A stretch of 64,000 bases of DNA from Chloroflexota bacterium (GTDB taxonomy: Bacteria; Chloroflexota; Ktedonobacteria; Ktedonobacterales; JADMIN01). The first letter of the stretch is position 1. Every line of letters starts with the position of its first letter. The stretch is from NCBI GenBank assembly GCA_021323855.1, contig JAJPKE010000017.1, positions 1 through 64,000 of the forward strand, written 5' to 3'. This document shows, in pieces, positions 35,316 to 43,552 of this stretch. The notes below the pieces were generated by a model that worked only from the letters and a program-made list of their open reading frames with translations, had not been told where the DNA came from and did no database searches. The position numbers were made by a program, and so were the translations under genes.

Positions 35316-36149
35316 TTAACCGGAGGTCGGTAGCGGCACATGATTGCGATACGCGCCGCGCAAGGCGTGATACGCGCCTGGCGTCAGGCCAGTAAACGCG
35401 CGAAAATCGTGGATGAAGTGCGCCTGATCGAAGTAGCCGCATGAGAGCGCGATATCCGCCCATCGCTCAGGCGTACCCTGCTCCACCAGCCGCAACGCCT
35501 CCTGGAAACGCTGCACGCAGCAATACTGCTTCGGCGTCAACCCTACGGCTTCGCGGAAGACCTGAATGAAGCGGGTCTGGCTGAGGCCAATCTGCTCTGT
35601 CACCGCTGCGATGGAAAAACGCGGCGAGAGGCTGCGGAAGGTGTCAAGGGCAAAGGCAACTGCTGGATGCGCAATGCGCGAGTGCGCGAGCCGCGCCAGC
35701 AGAAATTGCTCCATGACGGCGAATCGCTGAGCCGTGGTATTGGCGGCAATCAATCGTCCGCGCAGGTCGAGCGCCTCAGCTCCCCAGAGCGCGTCCAGCG
35801 AAATCACCTGGTTCTGCAATTCATCGGCGGGAAACGGCAGAAACGGAAACGCGCCGCCTGGCTTGAACTGCACACCCAACATTGATGTCATGCTAGCTGT
35901 ATCTAGCAAGACACTCTCCGAGTGCGCGCCACCGATGACGATACCCCGGCAGCTTTGGAAGCGATGTTGGGCATGCCGATTATAGAGACGAATCATGTCG
36001 TCGCGCAGATTGACCGTCAGCGTGATCGCGCCATCCGGCAGCCGCCGCTCCACCGCATACGCCGGCATCTCATCGCCTTCGTAGAGCCAGAGCATGTCCA
36101 CGAAATCCGCCAGCGGCGGTTGTAGCGCAGCATAGTGCAGGACTGCCAT
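35316..36149 (-). CDS. AraC family transcriptional regulator
   Basis: A 277-residue regulator. The N-terminal half is a cupin-like sensing domain of the kind with YEGDEMPAYAVERRLPDGAITLTVNL. The C-terminal half (about 165-265) has the two AraC helix-turn-helix units: FSIAAVTEQIGLSQTRFIQVFREAVGLTPKQY and WADIALSCGYFDQAHFIHDFRAFTGLTPGAY. The ATG at 36149 has AGAGGAGGT upstream. Three to four 10-bp repeats lie directly upstream (36161-36200), a likely self-control site. The VOC gene at 34798 may be its target. Confidence 0.87.
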   Translation of the reverse strand: MAVLHYAALQPPLADFVDMLWLYEGDEMPAYAVERRLPDGAITLTVNLRDDMIRLYNRHAQHRFQSCRGIVIGGAHSESVLLDTASMTSMLGVQFKPGGAFPFLPFPADELQNQVISLDALWGAEALDLRGRLIAANTTAQRFAVMEQFLLARLAHSRIAHPAVAFALDTFRSLSPRFSIAAVTEQIGLSQTRFIQVFREAVGLTPKQYCCVQRFQEALRLVEQGTPERWADIALSCGYFDQAHFIHDFRAFTGLTPGAYHALRGAYRNHVPLPTSG

Positions 36150-36160
36150 GCGCAACCTCC

Positions 36161-36200
36161 TCTGATCCGTCTAAATCTGTCTGAATCTGTCTGAATCCAG
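36161..36200 (-). promoter_or_regulatory. 10-bp phased repeats upstream of the AraC gene
   Basis: CTAAATCTGT, CTGAATCTGT and CTGAATCCAG follow each other at 36171-36200, with TCTGATCCGT before them. The 10-base step puts each unit on the same DNA face, as in many activator sites. It begins 12 bases before the AraC start codon. Confidence 0.5.
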
Positions 36201-36262
36201 GCGATGTTCTTGTCCATTCTCTCAGGGACCCATGCAAACAGCGATGGCAGCCGCTTACTTAT

Positions 36263-36301
36263 TCCCCTCTCCCCGCAGGGAGAGGGGGTTAGGGGGTGAG
36301 G
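36263..36301. repeat. CTC-type hairpin repeat
   Basis: TTCCCCTCTCCCCGCAGGG, AGAGGGGGTTAGGGGGTGAG. It lies 11 bases past the rho stop codon, on the downstream side of rho. Confidence 0.65.
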
Positions 36302-36311
36302 ATTATTGGAA

Positions 36312-37574
36312 CTATTGCATGCTCTTGGCAAGCGAGGCCAGGAACTCCTCATTGCTGGCGGATTTGCCAAGCTGCGTAATCAGGCGTTCGGTCGCCTCAA
36401 CGCTATCCCCTTGCTCGGCCAGCGTGGCGAAGAGGCGGCGCATCACCACTACCGCGCGCAAGGTCTGCTCGTCCAGCAGCAGTTCTTCGCGGCGGGTGCT
36501 GGTGCGCGCAATGTCAATCGCCGGGAAGACACGCCGCTCGGAGAGTTTGCGGTCCAGCGTGATTTCACTGTTGCCGGTGCCCTTGAACTCCTCATAGATC
36601 ACGTCGTCCATGCGGCTGTTGGTATCTATCAGCACGGTGGCGATGATCGTCAGTGAGCCGCCCTCCTCAACGTTGCGCGCGGCGCCGATGAAGCGGCGCG
36701 GCGGCGTGATGGCGGCGGGGTCCAGCCCGCCGGAGAGCGTGCGCCCGCTGGGGGAAACCGCCAGGTTATAGGCGCGTGTCAGGCGGGTGATGCTATCCAG
36801 CAGCACCACGACATCATGGCCGGATTCTACGAGCCGTTTGGCGCGCTCCAGCGTCATCTCCGCCACGCGCGTATGCGCCTCCGCAGGTTCATCAAAGGTG
36901 GAACTGAAGATTTCGGCGTGGACGCTGCGTTTCATATCGGTCACTTCTTCGGGGCGCTCACCGATCAGCGCCATCATTAGATCTATATCCTGATAATTCG
37001 TCGTCAGCGAATTGGCAATCGTTTTGAGCAGGATGGTTTTGCCGGCTTTGGGCGGAGCGACGATCAGCCCGCGCTGCCCGCGACCGATAGGAGCGATCAG
37101 ATTGACGAGACGGCCAGTGATATTGGCGGCATCGGTTTCCAGATTGAACATTTCGCGCGGGAAGATCGGCGTCAAATTATCAAAGTGCGGGCGGCGTTTG
37201 GCAGCTTCGGGGTCCATGCCATTGACGGCTTCGACGCGCAAGAGGCTGTAATACTTTTCGTTCTCTTTCGGTGGCCGCACCTGGCCGGAGACGTAATCGC
37301 CGGTGCGCAGGCCAAAGCGGCGAATCTGCGTCTGCGAGACGTAGACATCCAGATTGCCGGGGAGCAGGCGCTCGTGGCGCAGGAAGCCGAATCCTTCTTC
37401 GACGGCCTGCAAGACACCGCCGCTGAAAATATTGCCCTGGCGCTCAGTCTCCGCCTGAAGCAGGCGAAAGATCAGGTCGTGCTTTTTGAGCGCGCTATAG
37501 CCGGAGAGGTCCCAATCGCGGGCAATGTCACGGAGTTCGGGCAGGGTTTTGGTTTCGAGATCGGTAATATTCAT
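36312..37574 (-). CDS. rho: Transcription termination factor Rho
   Basis: A 420-residue hexameric RNA helicase that ends transcription at C-rich RNA. Rho N-terminal domain: MNITDLETKTLPELRDIARDWDL. Cold-shock RNA-binding fold: GVLQAVEEGFGFLRHER (about 53-69). Walker A: VAPPKAGKT (172-180). Walker B: VVVLLDSITRLTRAYN. The conserved Q-loop SPSGRTLSGGLDP and R-loop GTGNSEI regions are present. Length is close to the bacterial norm. The start has no clear ribosome site; translation may rely on the short upstream frame ending inside it (37528-37653). A strong promoter lies about 400 bases upstream. Confidence 0.95.
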   Translation of the reverse strand: MNITDLETKTLPELRDIARDWDLSGYSALKKHDLIFRLLQAETERQGNIFSGGVLQAVEEGFGFLRHERLLPGNLDVYVSQTQIRRFGLRTGDYVSGQVRPPKENEKYYSLLRVEAVNGMDPEAAKRRPHFDNLTPIFPREMFNLETDAANITGRLVNLIAPIGRGQRGLIVAPPKAGKTILLKTIANSLTTNYQDIDLMMALIGERPEEVTDMKRSVHAEIFSSTFDEPAEAHTRVAEMTLERAKRLVESGHDVVVLLDSITRLTRAYNLAVSPSGRTLSGGLDPAAITPPRRFIGAARNVEEGGSLTIIATVLIDTNSRMDDVIYEEFKGTGNSEITLDRKLSERRVFPAIDIARTSTRREELLLDEQTLRAVVVMRRLFATLAEQGDSVEATERLITQLGKSASNEEFLASLAKSMQ

Positions 37575-37653
37575 GGGATGTGCGAGACGCCGGAGAGCAT
37601 AGGCAGCAAAAATGATGAGTGCAACATGAGTGCAACAAAAGCAAAACTGCCAT
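37528..37653 (-). CDS. Possible Cys/His-rich leader peptide overlapping rho start
   Basis: A 41-codon frame starting ATG at 37653 and ending at 37528, past the rho start at 37574. It reads MAVLLLLHSCCTHHFCCLC... with five Cys and three His in the first 19 residues. AAAGGAG lies 15 bases upstream, longer than usual. The 11-bp repeat TGTTGCACTCA occurs twice inside. Rho itself has no good ribosome site, so coupling is possible. This is a candidate only; the frame may be chance. Confidence 0.3.
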   Translation of the reverse strand: MAVLLLLHSCCTHHFCCLCSPASRTSHEYYRSRNQNPARTP

Positions 37654-37980
37654 CCGCTGGCGTCTTATCTCCTTTCGGTCATTGAGTGGCTGGATTGCCC
37701 AGGTGGTCGGATGAAATACACAAATGGACAAATGGGTGGGATGATATACGGCGTGGCACTACGCGCGGCATGGAGTGGAACACTCTCGGATAGTGGTACG
37801 CTGTACTGAAGTGAATTGTGAACAGTACGTACAAGCCTGCGCCGGATGAGGAAGCGACAGAAGCTCGCAGCGGAACAGGAGAGTGTGCGCAGGAACGCCA
37901 TCAGAGCCATAAGGAACCAGCGAGAGATCACCGCTCCATACGGTGTGCGCACGCGCCAGGGGAGCCGAGGCGCCTGTCTA

Positions 37981-38009
37981 TTTATACCATATAGCACATC
38001 TCCTGTCAA
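37981..38009 (-). promoter_or_regulatory. Near-consensus promoter for rho
   Basis: On the minus strand TTGACA (38009-38004) and TATAAA (37986-37981) are 17 bases apart. Transcription would start near 37974, giving a leader of about 400 bases before the rho ATG, unusually long for this window. The rest of the 769-base gap up to the Clp_N gene holds no other clear feature. Confidence 0.7.
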
Positions 38010-38343
38010 CTACCCACGCGGAAACAACACAGCGAAAATACACTGCGCCGGAGCGTTTACCATGTCTGTTGGAGCTTTTTCAGCAAGTATAACGCCTGGA
38101 ATCATGGCAGGCAACATGTTTTTGTGTGCCCTACTGCCGATTTTTCTGTGAATTACGCCACAACACGCTATTTTTCGCATTCCCAGGCGGAGGAAACCAC
38201 CTGAAACTATCTATAAAATCTCTATACTATGAAATGCACTGGCGAGCCAACGGGGGAGCAATGGAGCTCTTTGTCCTATCATGAAGCGACCCATCTCATT
38301 GCTTGGCGCAGATAACGCATAGCAGGCATGAGGAGAACTTGCA

Positions 38344-38760
38344 ATGGCGGGCGAACATGGCAGATTGACCGAACGGGCGCGTAAGGCGCTTGAACGCGCC
38401 GAGGAAGAGGCCAAACAACTCAACCATAACTATGTCGGCACAGAGCATTTACTGCTGGGGCTGGCTCGTGACGAAGAGAGCGTGGCGGCGAAACTGCTCG
38501 CGCATCATGGAGCAACATTGGAAACGTTGCGCGCCATAATCGGGCAACAGGTCGGGCGTGGTTCTCATCCTCCTACTGGCGATTTGCGCATCACACCGCG
38601 CGCCCGTAGGGCCATCGAACTGGCGATAGATGAGGCGCAGCAGTGGAGGCTGCCCTTCGTTGGCACGGAACACCTGCTGCTGGGCATTCTGCGCGAACGA
38701 GATGGCATCGGCGCAAATATCCTGGCGGAGTTCGGCATGCGCTATGAGTCGTTCCGGTGA
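38344..38760 (+). CDS. Stand-alone Clp N-domain protein
   Basis: A 138-residue protein that consists only of the double Clp_N repeat found at the front of ClpA/ClpC. The first repeat has LTERARKALERAEEEAKQLNHNYVGTEHLLLGLARDEES; the second has ITPRARRAIELAIDEAQQWRLPFVGTEHLLLGILRERDG. No ATPase domain follows; the gene ends in MRYESFR and a stop. It may act as an adaptor or decoy for ClpC, or recognise substrates by itself. A GAGGAG site lies upstream. Its neighbours (Rho, ROK kinase) give no link. Confidence 0.88.
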   Translation: MAGEHGRLTERARKALERAEEEAKQLNHNYVGTEHLLLGLARDEESVAAKLLAHHGATLETLRAIIGQQVGRGSHPPTGDLRITPRARRAIELAIDEAQQWRLPFVGTEHLLLGILRERDGIGANILAEFGMRYESFR

Positions 38761-38838
38761 ATAGAATAGTGAGCAATACTGGCACGTTGGCGCCGTCTTG
38801 CTACTCTTGCATGGAGGATAGCCCCTACCACTCTGCGC

Positions 38839-38880
38839 TCCCCTCTCCCGCGCACGGGGGAGGGGCCGGGGGTGGGGGTC
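38839..38880. repeat. CTC-type hairpin repeat (compact copy)
   Basis: TCCCCTCTCCCGCGCACGGG, GGAGGGGCCGGGGGTGGGGG. It lies between the convergent Clp_N and ROK genes. Confidence 0.65.
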
Positions 38881-38882
38881 TT

Positions 38883-39869
38883 CTATTGCTCCTTCGCGCC
38901 GACCATCCACGCCGCGCCGACGATGCCTGAGTTGTCACCAAGCTGTGTGCGCTGGATTTCGACCTGGCGACCGGCGATCACCAGCGCCACCTCACGCGCA
39001 CGCAGCGCCGCCCGCTCGAAGAAGCTGGGCACCGCTTCGATGAGGCCGCCGCCCAGGATAATGCGTTGTGGATTGTAGAAGCTGATGACGGAGCCGAGGC
39101 CCGCGCCCAGGTAGTCCGCGCCCTCGTCCAGCGACTCGATCACCAGTTTATCGCCCTCCTCGACACATTTCGCCAGCATCTTCGAGCGGATTTCCGTCTC
39201 ATCCGGCTTGAGCATGTCCGTCAGCATCGAGGGTCTGCCGCGTTCCATCTCGGCGCGAATCACGCGCGTAATCGCTGTGCGCGAGGCGTAGGCTTCCAGG
39301 TGGCCGCGCCCGCCGCAGCCACAGAAGCGCCCGTCATACTGCACGATAGTATGGCCGATCTCGCCAGCCGTGCCCGTTGCGCCGCGACAGATGAGGCCGT
39401 TCTGCACAATTGCGCTGCCGACGCCGGTGCCAACGCTGACATAGACGAAATCCTGGCAGGCACGACCGGAGCCGAACATCTGCTCACCATACGCCGCAAC
39501 CTCGACATCATTGCCCAGCGCCACCGGCAGCGAAAACCGCTCCGAGAGCAACTTATCAATGTCGAGATTGACTAGCCCCATCGCAAGGTTCGGCGCGCCC
39601 AACACGACACCATGCTCGCGGTCCACCTGCCCCGCCAGCCCCACGCCGATGCCCACCGGCTTTGTCTGCGCAGGCAGTTTCGCGTTCGCCAGCGCCTCCT
39701 CGATCACATCGCCCAGGCGCTGCGCAAAGAAGTCAGGCCCCTTCTCCGGGCGCGTTCGTTTACGCGCAGTCGCCAGTATCTCACCGCTCTCCAGATGAAT
39801 GATGCCGGCGTAAATCTTCGTGCCGCCGATATCCACACCGACCGCATAGCGCGCTGCCGTAGTAGCCAT
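38883..39869 (-). CDS. ROK family glucokinase-like protein
   Basis: A 328-residue sugar kinase of the ROK family. Marks: AVGVDIGGTKIYAGII phosphate-binding start, GVGLAGQVDREHG, ALGNDVEVAAYGEQMFG with the catalytic Asp, SVGTGVGSAIV, and GEIGHTIVQYDGRFCGCGGRGHLEAYAS. In that zinc site the usual third Cys (GCLE) is His. A function as glucokinase is likely given the length, but other hexoses are possible. The ATG at 39869 has AAGGGGCAG upstream. It may feed glucose from the GH15 enzyme into metabolism, though the genes are far apart. Confidence 0.87.
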   Translation of the reverse strand: MATTAARYAVGVDIGGTKIYAGIIHLESGEILATARKRTRPEKGPDFFAQRLGDVIEEALANAKLPAQTKPVGIGVGLAGQVDREHGVVLGAPNLAMGLVNLDIDKLLSERFSLPVALGNDVEVAAYGEQMFGSGRACQDFVYVSVGTGVGSAIVQNGLICRGATGTAGEIGHTIVQYDGRFCGCGGRGHLEAYASRTAITRVIRAEMERGRPSMLTDMLKPDETEIRSKMLAKCVEEGDKLVIESLDEGADYLGAGLGSVISFYNPQRIILGGGLIEAVPSFFERAALRAREVALVIAGRQVEIQRTQLGDNSGIVGAAWMVGAKEQ

Positions 39870-40008
39870 TATCACTGCCCCTTTGCCATGAAGATGACGC
39901 CTGAAAATGCGTACCGGCGACAGCCGTTTCAGCGAGTACGCGATCTGATGGAATGCGATAGGATACGTTGGATGATACGATGATACGTTGGTACGATGGT
40001 ACGCGACA

Positions 40009-40902
40009 TTAGATCCGGGCGAATTCGCCCGGCGCAACGAGCATGCCCGGCGCCTGCCGCGCCTGCACCGGCGCGCGCAGAATCATCGAAGCGACGCGCG
40101 CGAAGGATTCGACCTCGCCGCTACACCAGAACTCGTCCTGTTCGCTGGGCGCGCGGGGCGCCTCCGCCGGTCCGCCGTCCGGCTCTGCCAGCAGGCCAAG
40201 CGTGGTCAGGAGATAGCGCGCACGGCGAGCGATGGCCGCGCCAGAATCAATGATCGCAACCTTCGGACCAGCCACCCGCTCAAAAGCGGCGCGCATCGCC
40301 GGGAAGTGCGTGCAACCCAGCACCAACTGATCTATGCCAGCGTCCAGCATCGGCTGAATATAGCCGCGAATGGCTGCTTCGACCTCCAGCCCTTCGAGTT
40401 GCCCGGCCTCCGCCAGTGTCACCAGTCGTGGGCAGCCCACCGCCAGCACCTCAACGCCGCTGGCATGCTGCTCGATGAGCTGGCGCAGGTAGTCGCTGTG
40501 CGCCGAGGCTTCCGTCGTTGCGACGCCGATCTTGCCCACGCGCGTGCGTTTGGCGGCTGGCTTGACTGCTGGCACAACGACAACAAACTTGATAGGTTTG
40601 AATTCCCTGCGTAATGTTTCCCGCGCCGAAACTGAGGCGGCATTACAGGCGACAACGATCAGCTTTGCCCCATGATTGAGCAAGAGTCGCGCCGCGTTCG
40701 CCGCCAACGCCTGGATTTCCTCCTGTGGACGCACACCATAGGGACAATTGCCGGTATCGCCGTAGTAGACGAAGCGTTCGCCCGGCAGTTCGCGCAACAA
40801 CTCGTTCAGAACCGTCAGTCCGCCGACCCCTGAATCGAAGACGCCAACCGGCGCCGTATTGCCGCGCTGCTGTATCACCTGCTCCGTCTGCTGCTGGCTC
40901 AT
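40009..40902 (-). CDS. murI: Glutamate racemase
   Basis: A 297-residue enzyme that makes D-glutamate for peptidoglycan. Marks: VGVFDSGVGGLTVLNEL, ERFVYYGDTGNCPYG, VVACNAASVSA with the first catalytic Cys (normally CNTAS), and LGCTHFPAM with the second catalytic Cys. About 30 extra residues at the C-terminus beyond the core are polar. The ATG at 40902 has GGAGAGAGG upstream. It lies upstream of, and on the same strand as, the ROK kinase gene, 139 bases away; the spacer holds degenerate GATACG repeats. Confidence 0.92.
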   Translation of the reverse strand: MSQQQTEQVIQQRGNTAPVGVFDSGVGGLTVLNELLRELPGERFVYYGDTGNCPYGVRPQEEIQALAANAARLLLNHGAKLIVVACNAASVSARETLRREFKPIKFVVVVPAVKPAAKRTRVGKIGVATTEASAHSDYLRQLIEQHASGVEVLAVGCPRLVTLAEAGQLEGLEVEAAIRGYIQPMLDAGIDQLVLGCTHFPAMRAAFERVAGPKVAIIDSGAAIARRARYLLTTLGLLAEPDGGPAEAPRAPSEQDEFWCSGEVESFARVASMILRAPVQARQAPGMLVAPGEFARI

Positions 40903-41054
40903 CGCTGCCTCTCTCCGTTCAACCACTCAACACAAACGCACCGTTTGACGGCGCTTGATGCCCGCGCCATCGTCCTGTCGCTTCTGCTCGACACATCCGT
41001 GCCCCTGCCATTGCTCTCGTTGTCATTGTAACATGCCAAAACGCCCCAAAGGAG

Positions 41055-41101
41055 AGACCTCACCCCGGCCTACGGCCACCCCTCTCCCGTGAGGAGAGGG
41101 G
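41055..41101. repeat. CTC-type hairpin repeat with extra palindrome
   Basis: GACCTCACCCC, then CGGCCTACGGCC, then ACCCCTCTCCCGTGAGGAG AGGGG. The added CGGCC-TA-CGGCC element sits between the usual halves. It lies between divergent murI and thioesterase genes. Confidence 0.55.
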
Positions 41102-41189
41102 ACTGTGAGGCAAGGCGTCGTGGCGAATGCAAAATAAAACACTGGCGCACTATGAATAATATGCCAGCGTCGAAATTGGTTGCCCAGCG

Positions 41190-41267
41190 GCCCCTCTCCT
41201 GTGGGAGAGGGGTGCCCGCAGGGCGGGGTGAGGTCTATTCTACGCACTCGCGCACGCGAGAGAGGGG
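41190..41267. repeat. CTC-type hairpin repeat, second copy in the gap
   Basis: GCCCCTCTCCTGTGGGAGAGGGG, followed by GGCGGGGTGAGGTC, then CTCGCGCACGCGAGAGAGGGG. Together with the copy at 41055 it fills much of the 460-base gap between murI and the thioesterase gene. The copy is in the opposite orientation to the first. Confidence 0.55.
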
Positions 41268-41362
41268 CAAGTACTATGAGAAATGGAGAACCTGTTGATT
41301 GGATAACCAGCAATCATAGTATGGTAGAGTATGACTGCTGGAACTTGGAGAGGAGCGCGCAG

Positions 41363-42163
41363 ATGGCGACACGATTCGATGACGATACGGCGGTGACACG
41401 CCTGGATGCCGAGACCTTCACGGCGGAGATCGAACCGTCCTGGTGGGTGGCGTTCGGCCCAAATGGCGGCTATCTCGCGGCAATCATCCTGCGCACGATG
41501 CACCTGGCGCTGGCGGATGAGGCGTGGCAGCCCAGCTCGCTCACCGTCCACTACACGGCGGCGCCAGCGGCGGGCGCGTGCCAGGTCATCACGCGCATCG
41601 AACGCAAAGGGCGCACGCTCGCCACCCTCTCGTCGCGGCTAACGCAGGGTGAGCGCCTCTGCGCGCTGGCCCTCGCGGCGTTTTCGCTGCCACGCGAAAG
41701 CGGTCTCATCTTCGCCGATAGCGCAATGCCCGCCGTGCCGCCGCCCGATCAGTTGCCGCTGATAGCGGGCATCGAGACATTTCCGTCATTTACCTCACGC
41801 TATGACTATCGCTGGGCGATTGGCGATCCGCCGTTCTCCGGTTCGGCGCATGCGCGGGTCGGCGGCTGGATACGCCTCGCGGAGCCGCGCCCGATTGATA
41901 GCCTGCTCGTCGCCGCGTTTCTCGATGGCTGGGTGCCTGCCGTCTTCCCACGCCTCAGTGGACCGGAAGCCGTGCCGACGATAGACCTCACCATTCACTT
42001 CCGCGCCCGCCTGCCCCTGCCCGATGCAGGCGCGCATGACTTCGCGCTCGGCGTCTTCAATTCGCGTCTCGCTGCTGGCGGCTTCTTCGAGGAGGACGGT
42101 GAACTCTGGAGCGCGAACGGCATCCTGCTGGCGCAATCGCGGCAACTGGCAATTTTACGCTAG
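41363..42163 (+). CDS. Thioesterase family protein (double hotdog, acyl-CoA type)
   Basis: A 266-residue protein resembling acyl-CoA thioesterases of the TesB/4HBT_3 kind: two hotdog halves in one chain. Marks: WWVAFGPNGGYLAAIILR near residue 35, SSLTVHYTAAPAAGACQVITRIERKGRTLATLSSRL, and in the second half PTIDLTIHFRARLP and ...EDGELWSANGILLAQSRQ. The GGEL/GG-type motif of the N-terminal hotdog is normal for actinobacterial relatives. The ATG at 41363 has GGAGAGGAG upstream. Substrate chain length cannot be predicted. Confidence 0.8.
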   Translation: MATRFDDDTAVTRLDAETFTAEIEPSWWVAFGPNGGYLAAIILRTMHLALADEAWQPSSLTVHYTAAPAAGACQVITRIERKGRTLATLSSRLTQGERLCALALAAFSLPRESGLIFADSAMPAVPPPDQLPLIAGIETFPSFTSRYDYRWAIGDPPFSGSAHARVGGWIRLAEPRPIDSLLVAAFLDGWVPAVFPRLSGPEAVPTIDLTIHFRARLPLPDAGAHDFALGVFNSRLAAGGFFEEDGELWSANGILLAQSRQLAILR

Positions 42164-42193
42164 GCTGTATCGTCAGGCATAGGAGCAAGGGTG

Positions 42194-42760
42194 ATGAGCA
42201 ACGGTTGGTGGACACGGCTGAAAAGTGAGTATCAGGTGATGATGTCATCTGATGAAGATACCTATCAAAAGGTATCACGTGCTACTCGCGATTCCATTTT
42301 GTCCTTCTTTCTCATCCTCATACTGACGGTGGTATTAGTTGCATTTCACGCCTATCCTTCCAGTGGTCCAGCGAATATTTTGATGAACGTCCTGCTTCTG
42401 CTTATCTGTTTGCTATTTCCGGCGCTCGTCGGCGTCTTCTCCTTGCGTTTACGTGGTGGACAAGGAGGGCGAGTAGTTTTTCTTCTGTTGGCTTTCTTTT
42501 ATGGCGTATACTTGAGTCTTGGTTATGTAGGCATGCTGCTCAATGCTCTTTTGAAAACTGTATTTCATGTCACCAGCTTTACCAATAGCGATATTGACGC
42601 AGCGTTGTTGGGGCTGCTGTGCCTGTGCTTCGCATTGGCACTCTGGCGACGCTGGCCCGTTCTAGGTGATAGCCGAAATGAAGTAGCGAGAAGAAAAATC
42701 ATCATACTCTTTACATTGTTCTCGCTCGTTTTTATCGCAACTGGTCTCTTCGTGCGGTAA
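42194..42760 (+). CDS. Membrane protein of unknown function
   Basis: A 188-residue protein with four to five hydrophobic segments, a polar N-terminal tail of about 30 residues (MSNGWWTRLKSEYQ...), and a C-terminal segment IIILFTLFSLVFIATGLFVR. It lies 30 bases after the thioesterase stop and is probably cotranscribed. Codon use is more AT-rich than its neighbours, which may hint at a different origin. The start is ATG at 42194, or GTG at 42191, both behind AGGAGCAAGG. No family recognised. Confidence 0.65.
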   Translation: MSNGWWTRLKSEYQVMMSSDEDTYQKVSRATRDSILSFFLILILTVVLVAFHAYPSSGPANILMNVLLLLICLLFPALVGVFSLRLRGGQGGRVVFLLLAFFYGVYLSLGYVGMLLNALLKTVFHVTSFTNSDIDAALLGLLCLCFALALWRRWPVLGDSRNEVARRKIIILFTLFSLVFIATGLFVR

Positions 42761-42931
42761 TGATCGCCTGAATATGATTGGCATAGGCTATGCGTGCCGG
42801 AGGAATAGGCGCTTCTATGCGGCGCGGGCGATGGGTTAGGCGATCTACGCGCCATGTTTCATAGCAGGCGCAGCATATGTTTGTTGCGCAGACGACGTCT
42901 GCGAGTAGATGGAAAAGGAGGAACAGACTCT

Positions 42932-43408
42932 ATGGCAATGGAACTGTGGGATCCATTCCACGACATGATGACGATGCGCGATGTCATGAACCGGATGTTC
43001 CAGGAAGGCTTCACGCGGCCCGGACAGGGGATGTTGCCGCTGGATATCGCGGAAACTGACTCCGCGTTTGAGGTGCAGGCGACGATGCCGGGCGTCAAAC
43101 CCGAAGATGTGCAGATTACCGTGCAGGGCAATACGCTCTCGATTCGCGGCCAGACGACCAGCGAAGAAGAACACAAAAACCAGAACTGGATCACGCATGA
43201 GCGTCGCTCTGGTTCCTTCGCACGCACCGTCTCGCTGCCCGCGCCGGTGAATGTGGACGCGGCGCAGGCGGAGTTCGAGAACGGCGTCCTCAAGCTGACG
43301 CTGCCCAAAGCCGAGGAGGCGCGCGCCAGACAAATCAAAGTCTCGCCGGCAAAGCAGATTCCGGCGGCAGGTACTGAGAGCCGGACCGACACCGGCACGC
43401 AAGGCTAG
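42932..43408 (+). CDS. Hsp20 / alpha-crystallin small heat shock protein
   Basis: A 158-residue chaperone that holds unfolding proteins. It begins MAMELWDPFHDMMTMRDVMNRMF, then the crystallin domain about 42-135: PLDIAETDSAFEVQATMPGVKPEDVQITV, LSIRGQTTSEEE, RRSGSFARTVSLPAPVNVDAAQAEFENGVLKLTLPKAE. The IxI-like C-terminal tail reads ARQIKVS. A strong GGAGGAA ribosome site fixes the ATG at 42932. No CIRCE element was seen upstream. It is followed by a CTC repeat and a long hairpin before the convergent DUF3800-like gene. Confidence 0.92.
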   Translation: MAMELWDPFHDMMTMRDVMNRMFQEGFTRPGQGMLPLDIAETDSAFEVQATMPGVKPEDVQITVQGNTLSIRGQTTSEEEHKNQNWITHERRSGSFARTVSLPAPVNVDAAQAEFENGVLKLTLPKAEEARARQIKVSPAKQIPAAGTESRTDTGTQG

Positions 43409-43413
43409 ATGCA

Positions 43414-43455
43414 GAGACCTCACCCCCTAACCCCCTCTCCTCGCGGGAGAGGGGG
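43414..43455. repeat. CTC-type hairpin repeat
   Basis: GAGACCTCACCCCCTAACCC, CCTCTCCTCGCGGGAGAGGGG. It begins just past the Hsp20 stop codon. Confidence 0.65.
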
Positions 43456-43481
43456 AACCACAGCGATTGTAGCAAACGATT

Positions 43482-43535
43482 GGGCAGACATCCCTGCCTG
43501 CCATCTCAATTACTGGTAGGCAGGGATGTCTGCCC
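43482..43535. repeat. Perfect 18-bp inverted repeat
   Basis: GGGCAGACATCCCTGCCT (43482-43499) and AGGCAGGGATGTCTGCCC (43518-43535) are exact reverse complements, 18 bases apart. The right end continues TACCAA. Its GTCTGCCCTACC end matches the hairpin at 9321-9350. Short IS-less elements of this type may be MITE-like, but no transposase is present. Confidence 0.65.
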
Positions 43536-43552
43536 TACCAATGAGGAGTGCG

